In this document: one piece after another, positions 1-9,027 of the stretch
Layout: the number at the start of each line of letters is the position of its first letter
How positions within the stretch are numbered: the first letter of the stretch is position 1
From: Bacteroidota bacterium
Lineage (GTDB): Bacteria > Bacteroidota > Bacteroidia > Bacteroidales > Prolixibacteraceae
Direction of reading: 5' to 3'
Length of the DNA stretch: 64,000 bases
Assembly (NCBI GenBank): GCA_023251455.1
Contig: JAHEYT010000032.1
Span: 59,591 to 123,590 of the forward strand
Notes under the pieces: model-generated
What the model saw: only the letters and a program-made list of their open reading frames with translations
Databases searched by the model: none
Told to the model about the DNA's origin: nothing
Position numbers and translations under genes: made by a program

Positions 1-1
1 G

Positions 2-640
2 ACAAATTCAACTAATCTGGACAGCTATAGCGGATTTTTCATTCGCAAGGGCAGCGATTTATCCCTTCTACAATCCGAAGTACAACAATACGATATTGAC
101 TTTATTGTTATGCGTTTTGCCGAAGTGATGCTCAATTATGCCGAAACAGCAAATGAAACTGGCAAATCGGATTTGGCTTTGTCGATATTGAAAGAAATTA
201 GAAAACATGCGGGCATTGAAGCTGGCACGGATGGAAAATATGGGATAGCTGCAACAACCCGTGAGGAGGTTAGAGAAGCGATTCTAGCCGAAAGGAATAT
301 CGAATTCTGTTTCGAAGGCCATTCTTTCTGGGATTTACGTCGTTTGAGAATGCTCAACAGGCTCGATGGAAAAACCAAACATGGGATTGAATCCATTGCT
401 CTTAATCCTGACGGAACTGAAATGTCTATAACAGAAGCTAAAACAAAGGCCGGAAATAAAGAACTTACAGAAAAGGACTTTAAATATAGTGTTTTGCAAA
501 TTCCATTTACAGGGGTTAAGGTGATGTCCCTGCCAGAAAAATACTACTTTTTCCCAATCAAACAATCTGTTATTGATTTGAATGGTAAAATAGAACAAAA
601 TAGCAACTGGGGTGGCACGTTCAATCCTACTCTCGAATAA
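2..640 (+). CDS. SusD/RagB-family outer-membrane lipoprotein, C-terminal part (5' end outside window)
   Basis: The frame is open from the first bases of the window, so this is the last ~212 residues of a longer protein, not a gene starting at the internal ATG at 110. The stretch FAEVMLNYAETA followed by RNIEFCFEGHSFWDLRR is the typical SusD C-terminal part, where the last TPR-like helices precede the conserved 'E.A.EG..FWDLRR' motif. It ends in the usual Asn/Trp/Gly-rich tail. SusD proteins sit on the cell surface and cap a SusC porin to capture oligosaccharides. The SusC partner must lie upstream of the window. A strong terminator follows at 720-776, so this gene closes its own operon and does not belong to PUL1. 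Confidence 0.9.
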   Translation, partial: TNSTNLDSYSGFFIRKGSDLSLLQSEVQQYDIDFIVMRFAEVMLNYAETANETGKSDLALSILKEIRKHAGIEAGTDGKYGIAATTREEVREAILAERNIEFCFEGHSFWDLRRLRMLNRLDGKTKHGIESIALNPDGTEMSITEAKTKAGNKELTEKDFKYSVLQIPFTGVKVMSLPEKYYFFPIKQSVIDLNGKIEQNSNWGGTFNPTLE

Positions 641-719
641 ACGATTTTTTCGAAAAAAGACTCAGTGTTTTTAGTTCGGGGTTAATATAGCCAATTAATA
701 TTATCAGGCACTTTATTTG

Positions 720-776
720 AAACTACCAAAGCAAGTTATCCACAAGGATTACTGGGTCTTTGGTAGTTTTATTTTT
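720..776 (+). terminator. Intrinsic terminator after the partial SusD gene
   Basis: A perfect 12-bp inverted repeat (720-731 with 758-769) encloses a 26-nt loop and is followed by a T-rich run. It lies 80 nt after the SusD stop codon. Confidence 0.75.
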
Positions 777-882
777 CCGGCTAGTGCCAATTTGCAATTT
801 GAACTTTTTAGCAAGGGATTTGGAATCTCATTTTGACATCGATGAATAAGCCAATCACAGGTTGATTGGAAGTTTATAGTTT

Positions 883-919
883 ACCCCTTTGCCATTGCTG
901 CAAAGGGGTTTTCTTTTTC
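883..919 (+). terminator. Second terminator, related in sequence to the one at 1580
   Basis: A 10-bp perfect stem (883-892 with 900-909) with a 7-nt loop is followed by a T-rich run. The stem and 5' flank (gtttacccctttg) match the hairpin at 1580-1617, so the two are probably duplicated copies bracketing the 21-bp repeat array. Confidence 0.75.
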
Positions 920-1079
920 AAATCACACCATCATACATCTACACACCAATTCTTTATCACCAATAGTCACTTGAGCATCCCAAGGATTATACTGCTGTAA
1001 AAAGAAATTGCAGGCATCACCGACGTTGCCAACGCCGTGAAACGTTACTTCAAGTCGGTGTTTGGCGCAACAAGCCCCC
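920..1079. other. Non-coding or decayed stretch between terminator and repeat array
   Basis: A 66-codon minus-strand frame (923-1123) runs through here and into the repeat array. It has a protein-like patch (VGNVGDACNFFLQQY) but resembles no family I recognise, and there is no convincing ribosome-binding context. It may be the remnant of a gene. I do not call it as a functional CDS. Confidence 0.3.
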
Positions 1080-1564
1080 AGTATGAGCAAGTAAGCTCTC
1101 TCAATTTTACTAATTACAAGCAATAAGTTGTATAAAGCTCTCGGTTTTTATGTAATTTACCCCCGTAAAGTTGTAATAGTTCTCCGGTAAAATTGAAATT
1201 CCTATTGGTAAACTTGTATTTTGATCTGGTAAAGTTGTAAATCCCTTTGGTTAAGTTGCACTAGGCTTCAAATAAGTTACAATAGCCTTCGGTATTTTCA
1301 GATTAGCCTCCGGCAAAACTATAATTGCCGCAGGCTTTTTTATTTTTCCTGAAGTGATTTATCAAATGGTCACAGGGGATTCTGTATTTCGCGGAGACAT
1401 TTATGAAACAGGCACAGGCATTTGTATATTAGTCACAGCCAATGTTGTAATTGGCGGAGGCATTGTTTCAGGCGCCTCAGGCAAAACCAAAATTGTCAGA
1501 GGCTTTTTTATTTTTCCTGAAGTGATTTATCTAATGATCACAGGCATTGTTGTGAATAAGCCTG
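1080..1564 (+). repeat. Degenerate tandem array of about 23 units of 21 bp
   Basis: From 1186/1187 to 1564 the sequence divides into 18 consecutive units of exactly 21 nt, for example 1187-1207, 1208-1228, 1229-1249, 1250-1270, 1271-1291, 1292-1312 and 1313-1333, continuing to 1544-1564. About five more units run back to 1080, with one extra base near 1185. Early units share a gtaaagttgtaa-like start; later units end in cacag, ggag or ctcag. There is a higher-order period of 168 bp (8 units): 1313-1375 and 1481-1543 are nearly identical, including a perfect 32-bp block at 1332-1363 and 1500-1531. One frame reads as heptapeptides beginning mostly with Gly-Lys (GKIEIPI, GKLVF, GKVVNPF, GKTIIAA, GKTKIVR), but stop codons interrupt several units, so it is not an intact gene. 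Twin related terminators flank the array. Confidence 0.85.
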
Positions 1565-1579
1565 TCAGAATTTAAGTTT

Positions 1580-1617
1580 ACCCCTTTGTTAGCAATAGCA
1601 AGGGGTTTTTTACTTTT
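1580..1617 (+). terminator. Terminator closing the repeat region, upstream of the PUL1 sigma gene
   Basis: The hairpin pairs 1580-1586 with 1600-1606 and is followed by a T-rich run. It is homologous to the hairpin at 883-919. It insulates the following sigma-factor gene from upstream transcription. Confidence 0.7.
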
Positions 1618-1724
1618 CCAGAAACTTAAACGAGTTGTTCCTATGCGATTTTGATAATTGTAAAAACTACATTTATCCTAAAAAATGCCTTATTTTGTTA
1701 GGCATATACAGAAGCAAATATTTT

Positions 1725-2312
1725 ATGTCCTTTTCAGGCCTGAATAATACAATTAATGAGAAACAGTTATTTCTTGATTTTCAGGGAGGTAACCACGCTG
1801 TTTTTGATTATTTCTTCGATAAATATTATCAGGGGCTTTGTGTGTATGCTTACCGGATGCTTAAATCAAACTCTGAAGCCGAAGACCTGGTGCAGGATTT
1901 TTTTGTCAGGATTTTAGAGAACCGTGCAACTATTTCTATTGAAACCAGCGTCAAATCCTATTTCATCCGTTCAGTCCACAACCGCTGTCTCGATAATTTG
2001 GCTCATCAAAAGGTTAAAATCAACCACGAACAATTCAGGCTAAAAATGATGAGCGATGACGATTTGCAGGAATACCCGTTGCTCGACAGTGAACTAACAA
2101 AACAAATTGACAAGGCAATTCAGAATTTGCCTGATGGAATTCGTGAAACATTCATGCTAAACCGTTTTGATGGTCTTAGCTATCAGCAAATAGCCAAACA
2201 AGAAAACGTCTCGGTAAAGACGATCGAATACCGTATCAGTAAAGCACTTACTATTCTTCGCAAAGACCTTGGCGATTATCTCCTTTTTTTGCTTTTCGTA
2301 AGCAGGTTTTAA
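1725..2312 (+). CDS. ECF-type RNA polymerase sigma factor (PUL1 regulator)
   Basis: This 195-residue sigma-70 family protein of the extracytoplasmic-function class directs RNA polymerase to the PUL1 promoters when released by its anti-sigma partner. Region 2 is seen in the N-terminal half (YAYRMLKSNSEAEDLVQDFF, then a Y/F-rich segment). Region 4 is near the C-terminus (LSYQQIAKQENVSVKTIEYRI, a helix-turn-helix for the -35 element). The length is typical. An upstream in-frame start at 1635 would add an unrelated Cys/Lys-rich tail, so ATG 1725 is chosen because it aligns with family N-termini. The FecR anti-sigma gene begins 71 nt downstream and then SusC, the standard Bacteroidota trans-envelope signalling order. 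Confidence 0.92.
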   Translation: MSFSGLNNTINEKQLFLDFQGGNHAVFDYFFDKYYQGLCVYAYRMLKSNSEAEDLVQDFFVRILENRATISIETSVKSYFIRSVHNRCLDNLAHQKVKINHEQFRLKMMSDDDLQEYPLLDSELTKQIDKAIQNLPDGIRETFMLNRFDGLSYQQIAKQENVSVKTIEYRISKALTILRKDLGDYLLFLLFVSRF

Positions 2313-2383
2313 TTTTTTAACATTTTTTCAGAATCTATTTAGGGTGAAGAAATACTTTGCCGTCATATACTCGAATAAAATAT

Positions 2384-3421
2384 ATGGAAACACACGAACA
2401 CATACCTGATTTTTTGATGGTCTACTTTCATGGCGAAGCCAATGAAGAGCAAAAGCAATTGGCTATTGAATGGCTTAAAAGTCCTGAAAACAATAAAGTA
2501 TTTCAGCAATTGAAGAAGATTGACAGCCTGACAGCTGACCTTAATTTGCTTCGTCAGTTCGACCTTCAGGAGGGCAAACAGCAAGTCCGGAGAAAATACA
2601 GGGCAAATAAAGTAGTTTTAATCTCGGTATGGATGCAACGAATTGCGGCTGTACTTTTTATTCCTGCATTATTGGGGGGAATTTGGTATTATCTTCAACA
2701 AAATGAACTCAGGAAGGAATTGAATGTATTGATGGTCACCCAGGAAATTGTGACACAACCAGGTACAAAAACGCACCTGTTTCTTCCGGATAGTACTGAA
2801 GTATGGCTGAATGCAGCCAGTAGTTTGAAGTTCCCGTCAGCATTTGCCGGAAACGAACGTAGAATTACTTTGGAAGGCGAAGCAATTTTTAAAGTATATA
2901 AAAACAAGAAGAAACCATTCATCGTAAGTACAAGTAGTATGGAGGTTGAAGCTGTTGGAACTGAATTCGATGTTTCGGCATATTTAGGTGATTTAAAATT
3001 TTCAACCACTCTGGCTGAAGGAAAAGTTAAAATAACCGATCGGGTAAAACCTGACAAAGTAATGTTTATCGATCCGGGAACTCAGTTAAACTACGATACC
3101 CAAAACAAAACGTATAAAGCCGAAAATGTAAAGGTACAAGATGTTATCGCATGGAGAGACGGGGTGCTGATTTTTAACGAAACACCTTTCTACGAAGTCG
3201 CGGCTAAACTTGGTCGGTGGTTTAATGCTGATATTCAGATCAACGATCAATCGATCGCCAATTACCGTTTTACCGGCACATTTACCAGTGAAAGTCTTGA
3301 TCAGGTGATGGATTTGCTGACACTAACGACTCCAATTTCCTATTCGAGCAGTAAGCGTAAGGTTTTGGATAACAGAACGTTTACGAAGCAACATATTAAG
3401 ATAATGAAACGACAATTATAA
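2384..3421 (+). CDS. FecR-family anti-sigma factor (PUL1)
   Basis: This 345-residue inner-membrane protein is expected to hold the sigma factor encoded just upstream and to release it when the SusC STN domain contacts its periplasmic part. Visible layout: cytoplasmic N-terminal sigma-binding region (1-80), one transmembrane helix at about 86-103, a FecR domain around 125-230 (PGTKTHLFLPDSTEVWLNAAS, GEAIFKV, VEAVGTEFDVSAY), and a C-terminal DUF4974 domain at about 265-335 (FNETPFYEVAAKLGRWFNADI). ATG 2384 is preferred over a TTG at 2357. The basic C-terminal extension after the DUF4974 region is slightly longer than usual. Confidence 0.9.
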   Translation: METHEHIPDFLMVYFHGEANEEQKQLAIEWLKSPENNKVFQQLKKIDSLTADLNLLRQFDLQEGKQQVRRKYRANKVVLISVWMQRIAAVLFIPALLGGIWYYLQQNELRKELNVLMVTQEIVTQPGTKTHLFLPDSTEVWLNAASSLKFPSAFAGNERRITLEGEAIFKVYKNKKKPFIVSTSSMEVEAVGTEFDVSAYLGDLKFSTTLAEGKVKITDRVKPDKVMFIDPGTQLNYDTQNKTYKAENVKVQDVIAWRDGVLIFNETPFYEVAAKLGRWFNADIQINDQSIANYRFTGTFTSESLDQVMDLLTLTTPISYSSSKRKVLDNRTFTKQHIKIMKRQL

Positions 3422-3469
3422 AATTAACATTGAAACAATTGACGCAGCCTATGATTTGAAAATAATCGT

Positions 3470-3553
3470 AAAAAAACAGGGCAGTTCCCCAACTGCCCTG
3501 AGACTAAGTAACCGTCTGAACACGGTTAAATTTTTAATTTATTAAATCAAAAA
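3470..3553 (-). ncRNA. Predicted cis-antisense RNA in the FecR-SusC gap of PUL1 (about 84 nt)
   Basis: On the minus strand a perfect 10-bp stem (3477-3486 with 3491-3500, tetraloop cccc) is followed by seven T (A-run 3470-3476 on the plus strand), which is a textbook intrinsic terminator antisense to SusC. A TAnnTTTG -7 box (tacgtttg) lies at 3567-3560, starting at the A of the SusC start codon, so initiation near 3553 would give an RNA covering the SusC leader. A second 7-bp hairpin (3509-3515 with 3522-3528) lies inside. The same layout recurs in PUL2 and PUL3. No clear -33 TTTG is seen. Ends are predicted, not measured. Confidence 0.6.
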
Positions 3554-3566
3554 GTCATTCAAACGT

Positions 3567-6500
3567 ATGAAAAAAAAATGTATTCACCTATGGGATGATG
3601 GAATTCATCGTTCCTGGAAACAAATTCTTAAAGTTATGAAGCTTACAGCTATTTTAAGTCTACTGCTTTTCACACAGGCTTTTGCGCTTAAATCGTATTC
3701 TCAGCGGACTTTAATAAATCTGAAGATGGAAAACGTTACCATTAAGGAAGTATTAAGGGAAATTGAGGACAAGAGTGATTTCTATTTTCTATACAACAAC
3801 GATCTGATCAATGTGAACCGCACGGTCAGTATTGAAGCCAAAAATGAGAAGGTTCAGGATGTTCTTTCTCAGTTATTTGTGGATAAAAGTATCAACTTTC
3901 TGGTTAAAGATCGTCAAATTGTATTGTCGCCAATACAGGCTGGTTCAGAGAGTGGACTAAGTATTGGACAGAACGCAAAATCGGTGTCCGGTAAAGTCAC
4001 CGACCAGACCGGAGAGCCACTCCCTGGCGTTTCCGTCGTCGTAAAAGGTACCACAAATGGTACGATTACCGACATGGATGGTAAATATTCACTTTCAAAC
4101 ATACCTGAAAAAGGAGTTCTGCAATTTTCGTTTGTAGGTATGAAGATGCAGGAATTTTCGGTTGAAGGAAAAACATCAATCAATGTTACCTTAGAAGATG
4201 AATCAATTGGAATTGAGGAGGTTGTGGCTGTTGGATACGGTGTTCAGAAAAAATCAGACGTTACAGGTTCCTTGGTGCGTGTTGGTGCTGAAGAAATTAG
4301 ATCACGTCCGGTAACTAATGCCGTTCAAGCAATGCAAGGAAGGGCAGCCGGGGTTGATATTACTTCGAATGAACGTCCCGGAACAGTAGGCGATATCACC
4401 ATTCGTGGTGTACGCTCACTCACCGCATCAAACTCACCACTTTATGTAGTTGATGGTATTCCTATGGTAACTGGAACTGTCGATGCTGGTGGCAACACTT
4501 CAAACAAAGTAACACTTGGTGGTATTGACAACATGAATCCCAATGATATTGAATCAATTGATATTTTGAAAGATGCATCGGCTACTGCCATTTATGGTTC
4601 ACGTGGTGCAAACGGTGTTGTTTTGATCACGACTAAAAAAGGAAAGTCCGGAAAACTTGCCCTGAATTTTGACAGCTCAGTGACTACAGAAAAGATACAT
4701 GAATTTTCACCTCTGTATAGTGCAGGTGACTATGTAGAATATCGTCGTTGGGCAGAATACAATGCGTATCCAACCGTTTATGCAAGGGGTGATCAGCCAA
4801 CACAGGCCAATGATGCCAAAATTTTTACCGGTGATGATACTGCCTGGAACAATATACTCAAAGGCTGGACGGGCAGTACCTGGGATCCATCAAAATTAAC
4901 GACAACCAATTGGACCGATTATGTAACCCGCACCGGTGTTACTACACAAAATACACTGAGTGCAAGTGGCGGTACCGACAAAATGAAAGCATACGGCTCC
5001 TTTGGATATACTGATTCTAAAGGAGTGGTAAAGGGACAAGGCTTTAAACGTTACAATGCGAATGTAAGTGTAGATCTTACGCCTTTAAAATGGTTCTCAT
5101 TTGGTGGAAACCTGAACAGTTCATACAGCATTCAGGAATATGGCCAATCAACTGCCGGTAATGTTGGGGTATCTGCTCAAACCGGATTGTACCAAAGTGC
5201 ATATGGCATTTTTACATTCGCACAGCCTTATGATGCCAATGGCAACCGGATAGATTATCCTGGTGGTGACATTGCTGTTAAGACCATTATTGATGAAGAG
5301 CTATATTCACAAGATCAGCGCGTTACGTTTCGTACATTTGGTAGTTTGTATGCACAATTGGATTTGGGATCGATGATTCCTGCATTAAAAGGATTAAGAT
5401 TTCGTACCAATTTTGGTCCTGATGTTCAATCCTGGAGAGATGGTATCTATGATGATGGTAAATCCGTGATCAGAAGTGGTTCTGCCTATGCCTCTTTGGA
5501 GAAAAGACAACGCGTTTCTTACACACTCGACCATTTGCTATATTATGATACAAAATTTGGGAAACACGGTTTTGGTATGACTTTACTTCAGAGTCAAACG
5601 CAATTTGAAACGGAATCAAGTTATATGTCAGCAGATAATGTTCCGTTCTCAAGCCAGAAATGGAATGCTTTGGGAGCTGTGAGTTCTCTTAAAAGCTGGA
5701 GTTCAGGAATCGTAAAACAATCATTACTTTCATACATGGCCCGTTTAAATTACAGTTATACTGATAAATATCTGTTAACTGTTTCTGGACGTTATGATGG
5801 AGCCTCCGTATTGGCACCGGGTAATAAGTGGTCATTCTTCCCTAGTGCTGCACTGGGATGGCGCATGGATCAGGAAAACTTTATGAAAAGTGTAAATTGG
5901 GTGACTCAGTTAAAATTACGCCTTGGTTATGGGGTTACTGGTAACGCAGCTATTGATCCTTATTCTACCAAAGGAAGGTTAGAAGCAATGTTTTATCCAT
6001 TTGGAGCCACCTCTACACCCGGCCAAATCAATGTTACAACCATGGCAAATCAGGAATTGGGATGGGAAAAAACCTCGCAATACAATGCTGGTATTGATTA
6101 TTCAATTTTCAAATCAAGAATCTCCGGAAGTTTCGATGTATACACTTCCAATACTACCGATTTATTACTGAAAAAATCAATCCCTACAGTTACCGGTTTT
6201 TTAGACACTTATGCCAACATCGGGGAAACCAAATCCAAGGGTGCTGATTTAAGCATAAATACAATAAATATAAAAACTACTGATTTTGAATGGTCATCAA
6301 GTATTAACGCTTCATACCAGGATAACCAGATTGTTTCCTTAGCCAACGGTAAACAAGACGATTTGAATAATAAATGGTTTATTGGCCAATCGCAAAGTAT
6401 AGTCTATGGCTATGACGCTGCCGGTGTGTGGCAGGATTCTGATGCTGCAGAAATGGCAAAATTTAATGCCAATGGCCATACTTTTAGCGCAGGTAATGTG

Positions 6501-7016
6501 AAACCGATAGACCAAAATGGTGATTATAAAATTGATGCAAACAACGATCGTGTAATCGTTGGCAGTACGATTCCAAAATATATTTTAGGTATAACAAATA
6601 CCTTTAACTACAAAGGTTTTGAGTTGTCAGCATTATTATATGGCCGTATGGGATATATTTATAACACCGGAGGTGAAGGTATGGTTGGACGATATCAACA
6701 AAGAGCGGTAAATTATTGGACCCCTACTAACACGAACTCCGATTATCAAAAACCAATTTATTCTGCAGGCTATGGTGATCAGTATTATGAATCGCTAGGA
6801 TATAAACACGGGTCATTTTTAAAGATTCGAAACATTTCGTTGGGATATAATTTTCCTGAACGGATAACCAATAAACTTAATATATCCAAATTACGGTTGT
6901 ATGTGCAGGCATCAAACCCCGGTTTTATTTTCAGCCAAGTGTCCTATATAGATTTGGATACAAAATATCATGCTTCGAACAGAGGTTTTGTAACGGGTAT
7001 TAGCGTACAATTTTAA
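3567..7016 (+). CDS. SusC/RagA-family TonB-dependent outer-membrane transporter with STN signalling domain (PUL1)
   Basis: This 1149-residue beta-barrel transporter imports oligosaccharides using TonB energy and pairs with the SusD encoded 29 nt downstream. Domains in order: signal peptide about 20-46, secretin/TonB short N-terminal (STN) domain about 50-120 (INLKMENVTIKEVLREIED), CarboxypepD_reg-like beta-sandwich about 140-215 (GKVTDQTGEPLPGVSVVVKG), plug about 220-350 with the SusC-type IEEVVAVGYG motif and ending in GANGVVLITTKKG, then the barrel. The STN domain marks it as a signalling transporter working with the FecR and sigma genes upstream. The start at 3567 keeps a cytoplasmic basic leader before the hydrophobic signal core, as is common in this family. 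Confidence 0.95.
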   Translation: MKKKCIHLWDDGIHRSWKQILKVMKLTAILSLLLFTQAFALKSYSQRTLINLKMENVTIKEVLREIEDKSDFYFLYNNDLINVNRTVSIEAKNEKVQDVLSQLFVDKSINFLVKDRQIVLSPIQAGSESGLSIGQNAKSVSGKVTDQTGEPLPGVSVVVKGTTNGTITDMDGKYSLSNIPEKGVLQFSFVGMKMQEFSVEGKTSINVTLEDESIGIEEVVAVGYGVQKKSDVTGSLVRVGAEEIRSRPVTNAVQAMQGRAAGVDITSNERPGTVGDITIRGVRSLTASNSPLYVVDGIPMVTGTVDAGGNTSNKVTLGGIDNMNPNDIESIDILKDASATAIYGSRGANGVVLITTKKGKSGKLALNFDSSVTTEKIHEFSPLYSAGDYVEYRRWAEYNAYPTVYARGDQPTQANDAKIFTGDDTAWNNILKGWTGSTWDPSKLTTTNWTDYVTRTGVTTQNTLSASGGTDKMKAYGSFGYTDSKGVVKGQGFKRYNANVSVDLTPLKWFSFGGNLNSSYSIQEYGQSTAGNVGVSAQTGLYQSAYGIFTFAQPYDANGNRIDYPGGDIAVKTIIDEELYSQDQRVTFRTFGSLYAQLDLGSMIPALKGLRFRTNFGPDVQSWRDGIYDDGKSVIRSGSAYASLEKRQRVSYTLDHLLYYDTKFGKHGFGMTLLQSQTQFETESSYMSADNVPFSSQKWNALGAVSSLKSWSSGIVKQSLLSYMARLNYSYTDKYLLTVSGRYDGASVLAPGNKWSFFPSAALGWRMDQENFMKSVNWVTQLKLRLGYGVTGNAAIDPYSTKGRLEAMFYPFGATSTPGQINVTTMANQELGWEKTSQYNAGIDYSIFKSRISGSFDVYTSNTTDLLLKKSIPTVTGFLDTYANIGETKSKGADLSINTINIKTTDFEWSSSINASYQDNQIVSLANGKQDDLNNKWFIGQSQSIVYGYDAAGVWQDSDAAEMAKFNANGHTFSAGNVKPIDQNGDYKIDANNDRVIVGSTIPKYILGITNTFNYKGFELSALLYGRMGYIYNTGGEGMVGRYQQRAVNYWTPTNTNSDYQKPIYSAGYGDQYYESLGYKHGSFLKIRNISLGYNFPERITNKLNISKLRLYVQASNPGFIFSQVSYIDLDTKYHASNRGFVTGISVQF

Positions 7017-7045
7017 TCAATGTTAAATTCAAAAAACTGAAATTT

Positions 7046-9010
7046 ATGAAAAAACATATCATACATCATGCACACCTGCTTGCACTTCTGGCACTAGTTG
7101 CATTGGGTATAACGTCTTGTTCCAAAAGCTTTTTGGACGAGAAATTGGAAACCGCAAGGGATTTTTCATATTACGATACAGAAGCTGGTATTCAGCAATT
7201 AGCCGTTGGTGCATATTATCGGGTTTTTGCATCTCCGTTTGCTACAGAGTATCAATTTGGTACCACCAATTATGGTACCGATGAGTTTCATGTTGGTGGT
7301 GACGACACCAATAGTCAATGGAATAATTATGACAGCAGGTTCAATTCCATCATAACAACCGTCAGGACCACCGCACAGGAACCTTGGGATAATGCTTATA
7401 TTGGTATTGGATTGGCCAACCAGTTAATTGAATCGTCAACCAAAATTGTATCTACAAGCGATGCGATCAAAAAAACGGCCTTGGGCGAAGGTTATTTTAT
7501 GCGTGCTTTTAACTATTTAAAATTGGTACGGCAATATGGTGGCGTTCCTTTAAAATTGAAACCAAGCACCTCTGTTGAATTAGAATTTACCCGCGCAACG
7601 GCAGAAGAAGTGCTGAAACAGGTAATCGATGATTTTACCCAGGCTTATAACTTGTTGGCGAATACCGGTGGACCTAATAAGATCACCAAAGATGCGGCAG
7701 CTCATTTCCTTGCAAAAGCTTATTTGACACGTGCAAGTGAAATTAATGATACCTGGAACTCAAGTACAAAGAGTGCTGACCTGCAAAAAGTTGTAAGTTT
7801 ATCTGACGAAGTGATAGCACGTCACCCATTGGCCAGTAATTATCAGGCATTATGGGATTATACCAAGCCGGATGGAACGAATGAATCTCTGCCGGAATTA
7901 ATTTTTTCAGCCTCATTTAGCCGTGATCCAGCGCTAAAGACAGAGAACAATAGTCACATATTTTTTACAGCTCGATATGATGACCTGCCTGTGATGCAGC
8001 GTGACCTTACCGGGATGCGTCCTTATAGCCGTTTGGCAGCTACATATTTCACCTACGATGTATTTGACCACATTAACGACTCCCGATTCTGGAAAGTATT
8101 CAGAACAAAACACCGTGTAAATAAAGCTGGCGCTTCAGGTGGTATTACATATACTCCAGGAGTAGATTTGGGTATTCTGTATATTATTAATTCAAAGACC
8201 GATACTCGTTTCGCCAAAACGATTAATAACAACGATCCTAATATTTTATACAGTGTTACTAAAAAGACAATTCCATCGGTATATGTTGCTTATGCTGCTG
8301 ATGGTCTTGGCCTTGAGGCAAATCCACGGTTCCCTTCATTATCAAAACATTTTGAATCTGATAGAACCGCCATCAACGACAACAGAGGTATGCGCGATGA
8401 AATTTTAGCACGTTCTGCCGAAACCTACTTAATGGCTGCTGAAGCTAAAATTCGTTTGGCTGCTTCAAACTCAGGTTCCTATACCGATGCCTTGCCTTAC
8501 ATCAATGCAGTTCGTGTTCGTGCAGCGTATAAAGATGGAGAAAGCCGCTCATTCTATACTGATGGAGCAGCATCTTTTCCTACATCTACCTATGTTCAGC
8601 CTGCAAGTATGAATTCATTCATGACAGAAAATTCATATTATGAGTCTAACAATATTCCTGTAGCTACAGCTGCAACTGATTTGACAATTGCAAGCACTTC
8701 GGCCTTACCGGCAGAAGACGAAGCAGTAATTACCAAATTGGGGTATGCAAGCCAATACGACAGGATGTTGTGTTTGATTCTGGATGAACGAACCAGGGAA
8801 CTTTGTGGTGAATGGCTTCGTTGGGAGGATTTAAGCCGGACTAAAACATTGATTCCAAGGGTCAGAGCTTATAACAAAGAAGCAAAAGCAAACATTAAAG
8901 ATTTTCACCTTTTGCGTCCTATTCCACAAACATTCCTTGATGGAATCTATAAAGATGGATTGCCTCTGACTTCTAGCGAAAAAGCTGCGATGCAAAATCC
9001 TGGATATTAA
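7046..9010 (+). CDS. SusD/RagB-family surface glycan-binding lipoprotein (PUL1)
   Basis: This 654-residue surface lipoprotein caps the SusC barrel and binds the target glycan. The signal peptide ends in a lipobox (GITSC, Cys25). SusD hallmarks: an N-terminal helical part (GYFMRAFNYLKLVRQYGGVPL), a variable binding loop region in the middle, and the C-terminal ERTRELCGEWLRWEDLSR motif before the final Gln/Asn-rich tail. It is somewhat longer than the usual 500-600 residues, with the extra length in the central region, which may reflect a larger ligand site. It is cotranscribed with SusC and followed by a terminator at 9028-9065. Confidence 0.94.
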   Translation: MKKHIIHHAHLLALLALVALGITSCSKSFLDEKLETARDFSYYDTEAGIQQLAVGAYYRVFASPFATEYQFGTTNYGTDEFHVGGDDTNSQWNNYDSRFNSIITTVRTTAQEPWDNAYIGIGLANQLIESSTKIVSTSDAIKKTALGEGYFMRAFNYLKLVRQYGGVPLKLKPSTSVELEFTRATAEEVLKQVIDDFTQAYNLLANTGGPNKITKDAAAHFLAKAYLTRASEINDTWNSSTKSADLQKVVSLSDEVIARHPLASNYQALWDYTKPDGTNESLPELIFSASFSRDPALKTENNSHIFFTARYDDLPVMQRDLTGMRPYSRLAATYFTYDVFDHINDSRFWKVFRTKHRVNKAGASGGITYTPGVDLGILYIINSKTDTRFAKTINNNDPNILYSVTKKTIPSVYVAYAADGLGLEANPRFPSLSKHFESDRTAINDNRGMRDEILARSAETYLMAAEAKIRLAASNSGSYTDALPYINAVRVRAAYKDGESRSFYTDGAASFPTSTYVQPASMNSFMTENSYYESNNIPVATAATDLTIASTSALPAEDEAVITKLGYASQYDRMLCLILDERTRELCGEWLRWEDLSRTKTLIPRVRAYNKEAKANIKDFHLLRPIPQTFLDGIYKDGLPLTSSEKAAMQNPGY

Positions 9011-9027
9011 TAATTCAAACATTCTAT

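Noticed and set aside
923..1123. Minus-strand 66-codon frame near the repeat array
   Set aside because: Protein-like patch but no family match, no clear start context, and its 5' part lies in the tandem repeats. Treated as a possible remnant only.
1080..1564. CRISPR array
   Set aside because: Units are 21 nt head-to-tail with no separate conserved repeat and unique spacer, and no cas genes are present.
1354..1575. Plus-strand 73-codon frame across the 21-bp array
   Set aside because: It is an open stretch created by the 3n repeat length; stops interrupt the same frame in upstream units and no ribosome-binding context is seen.
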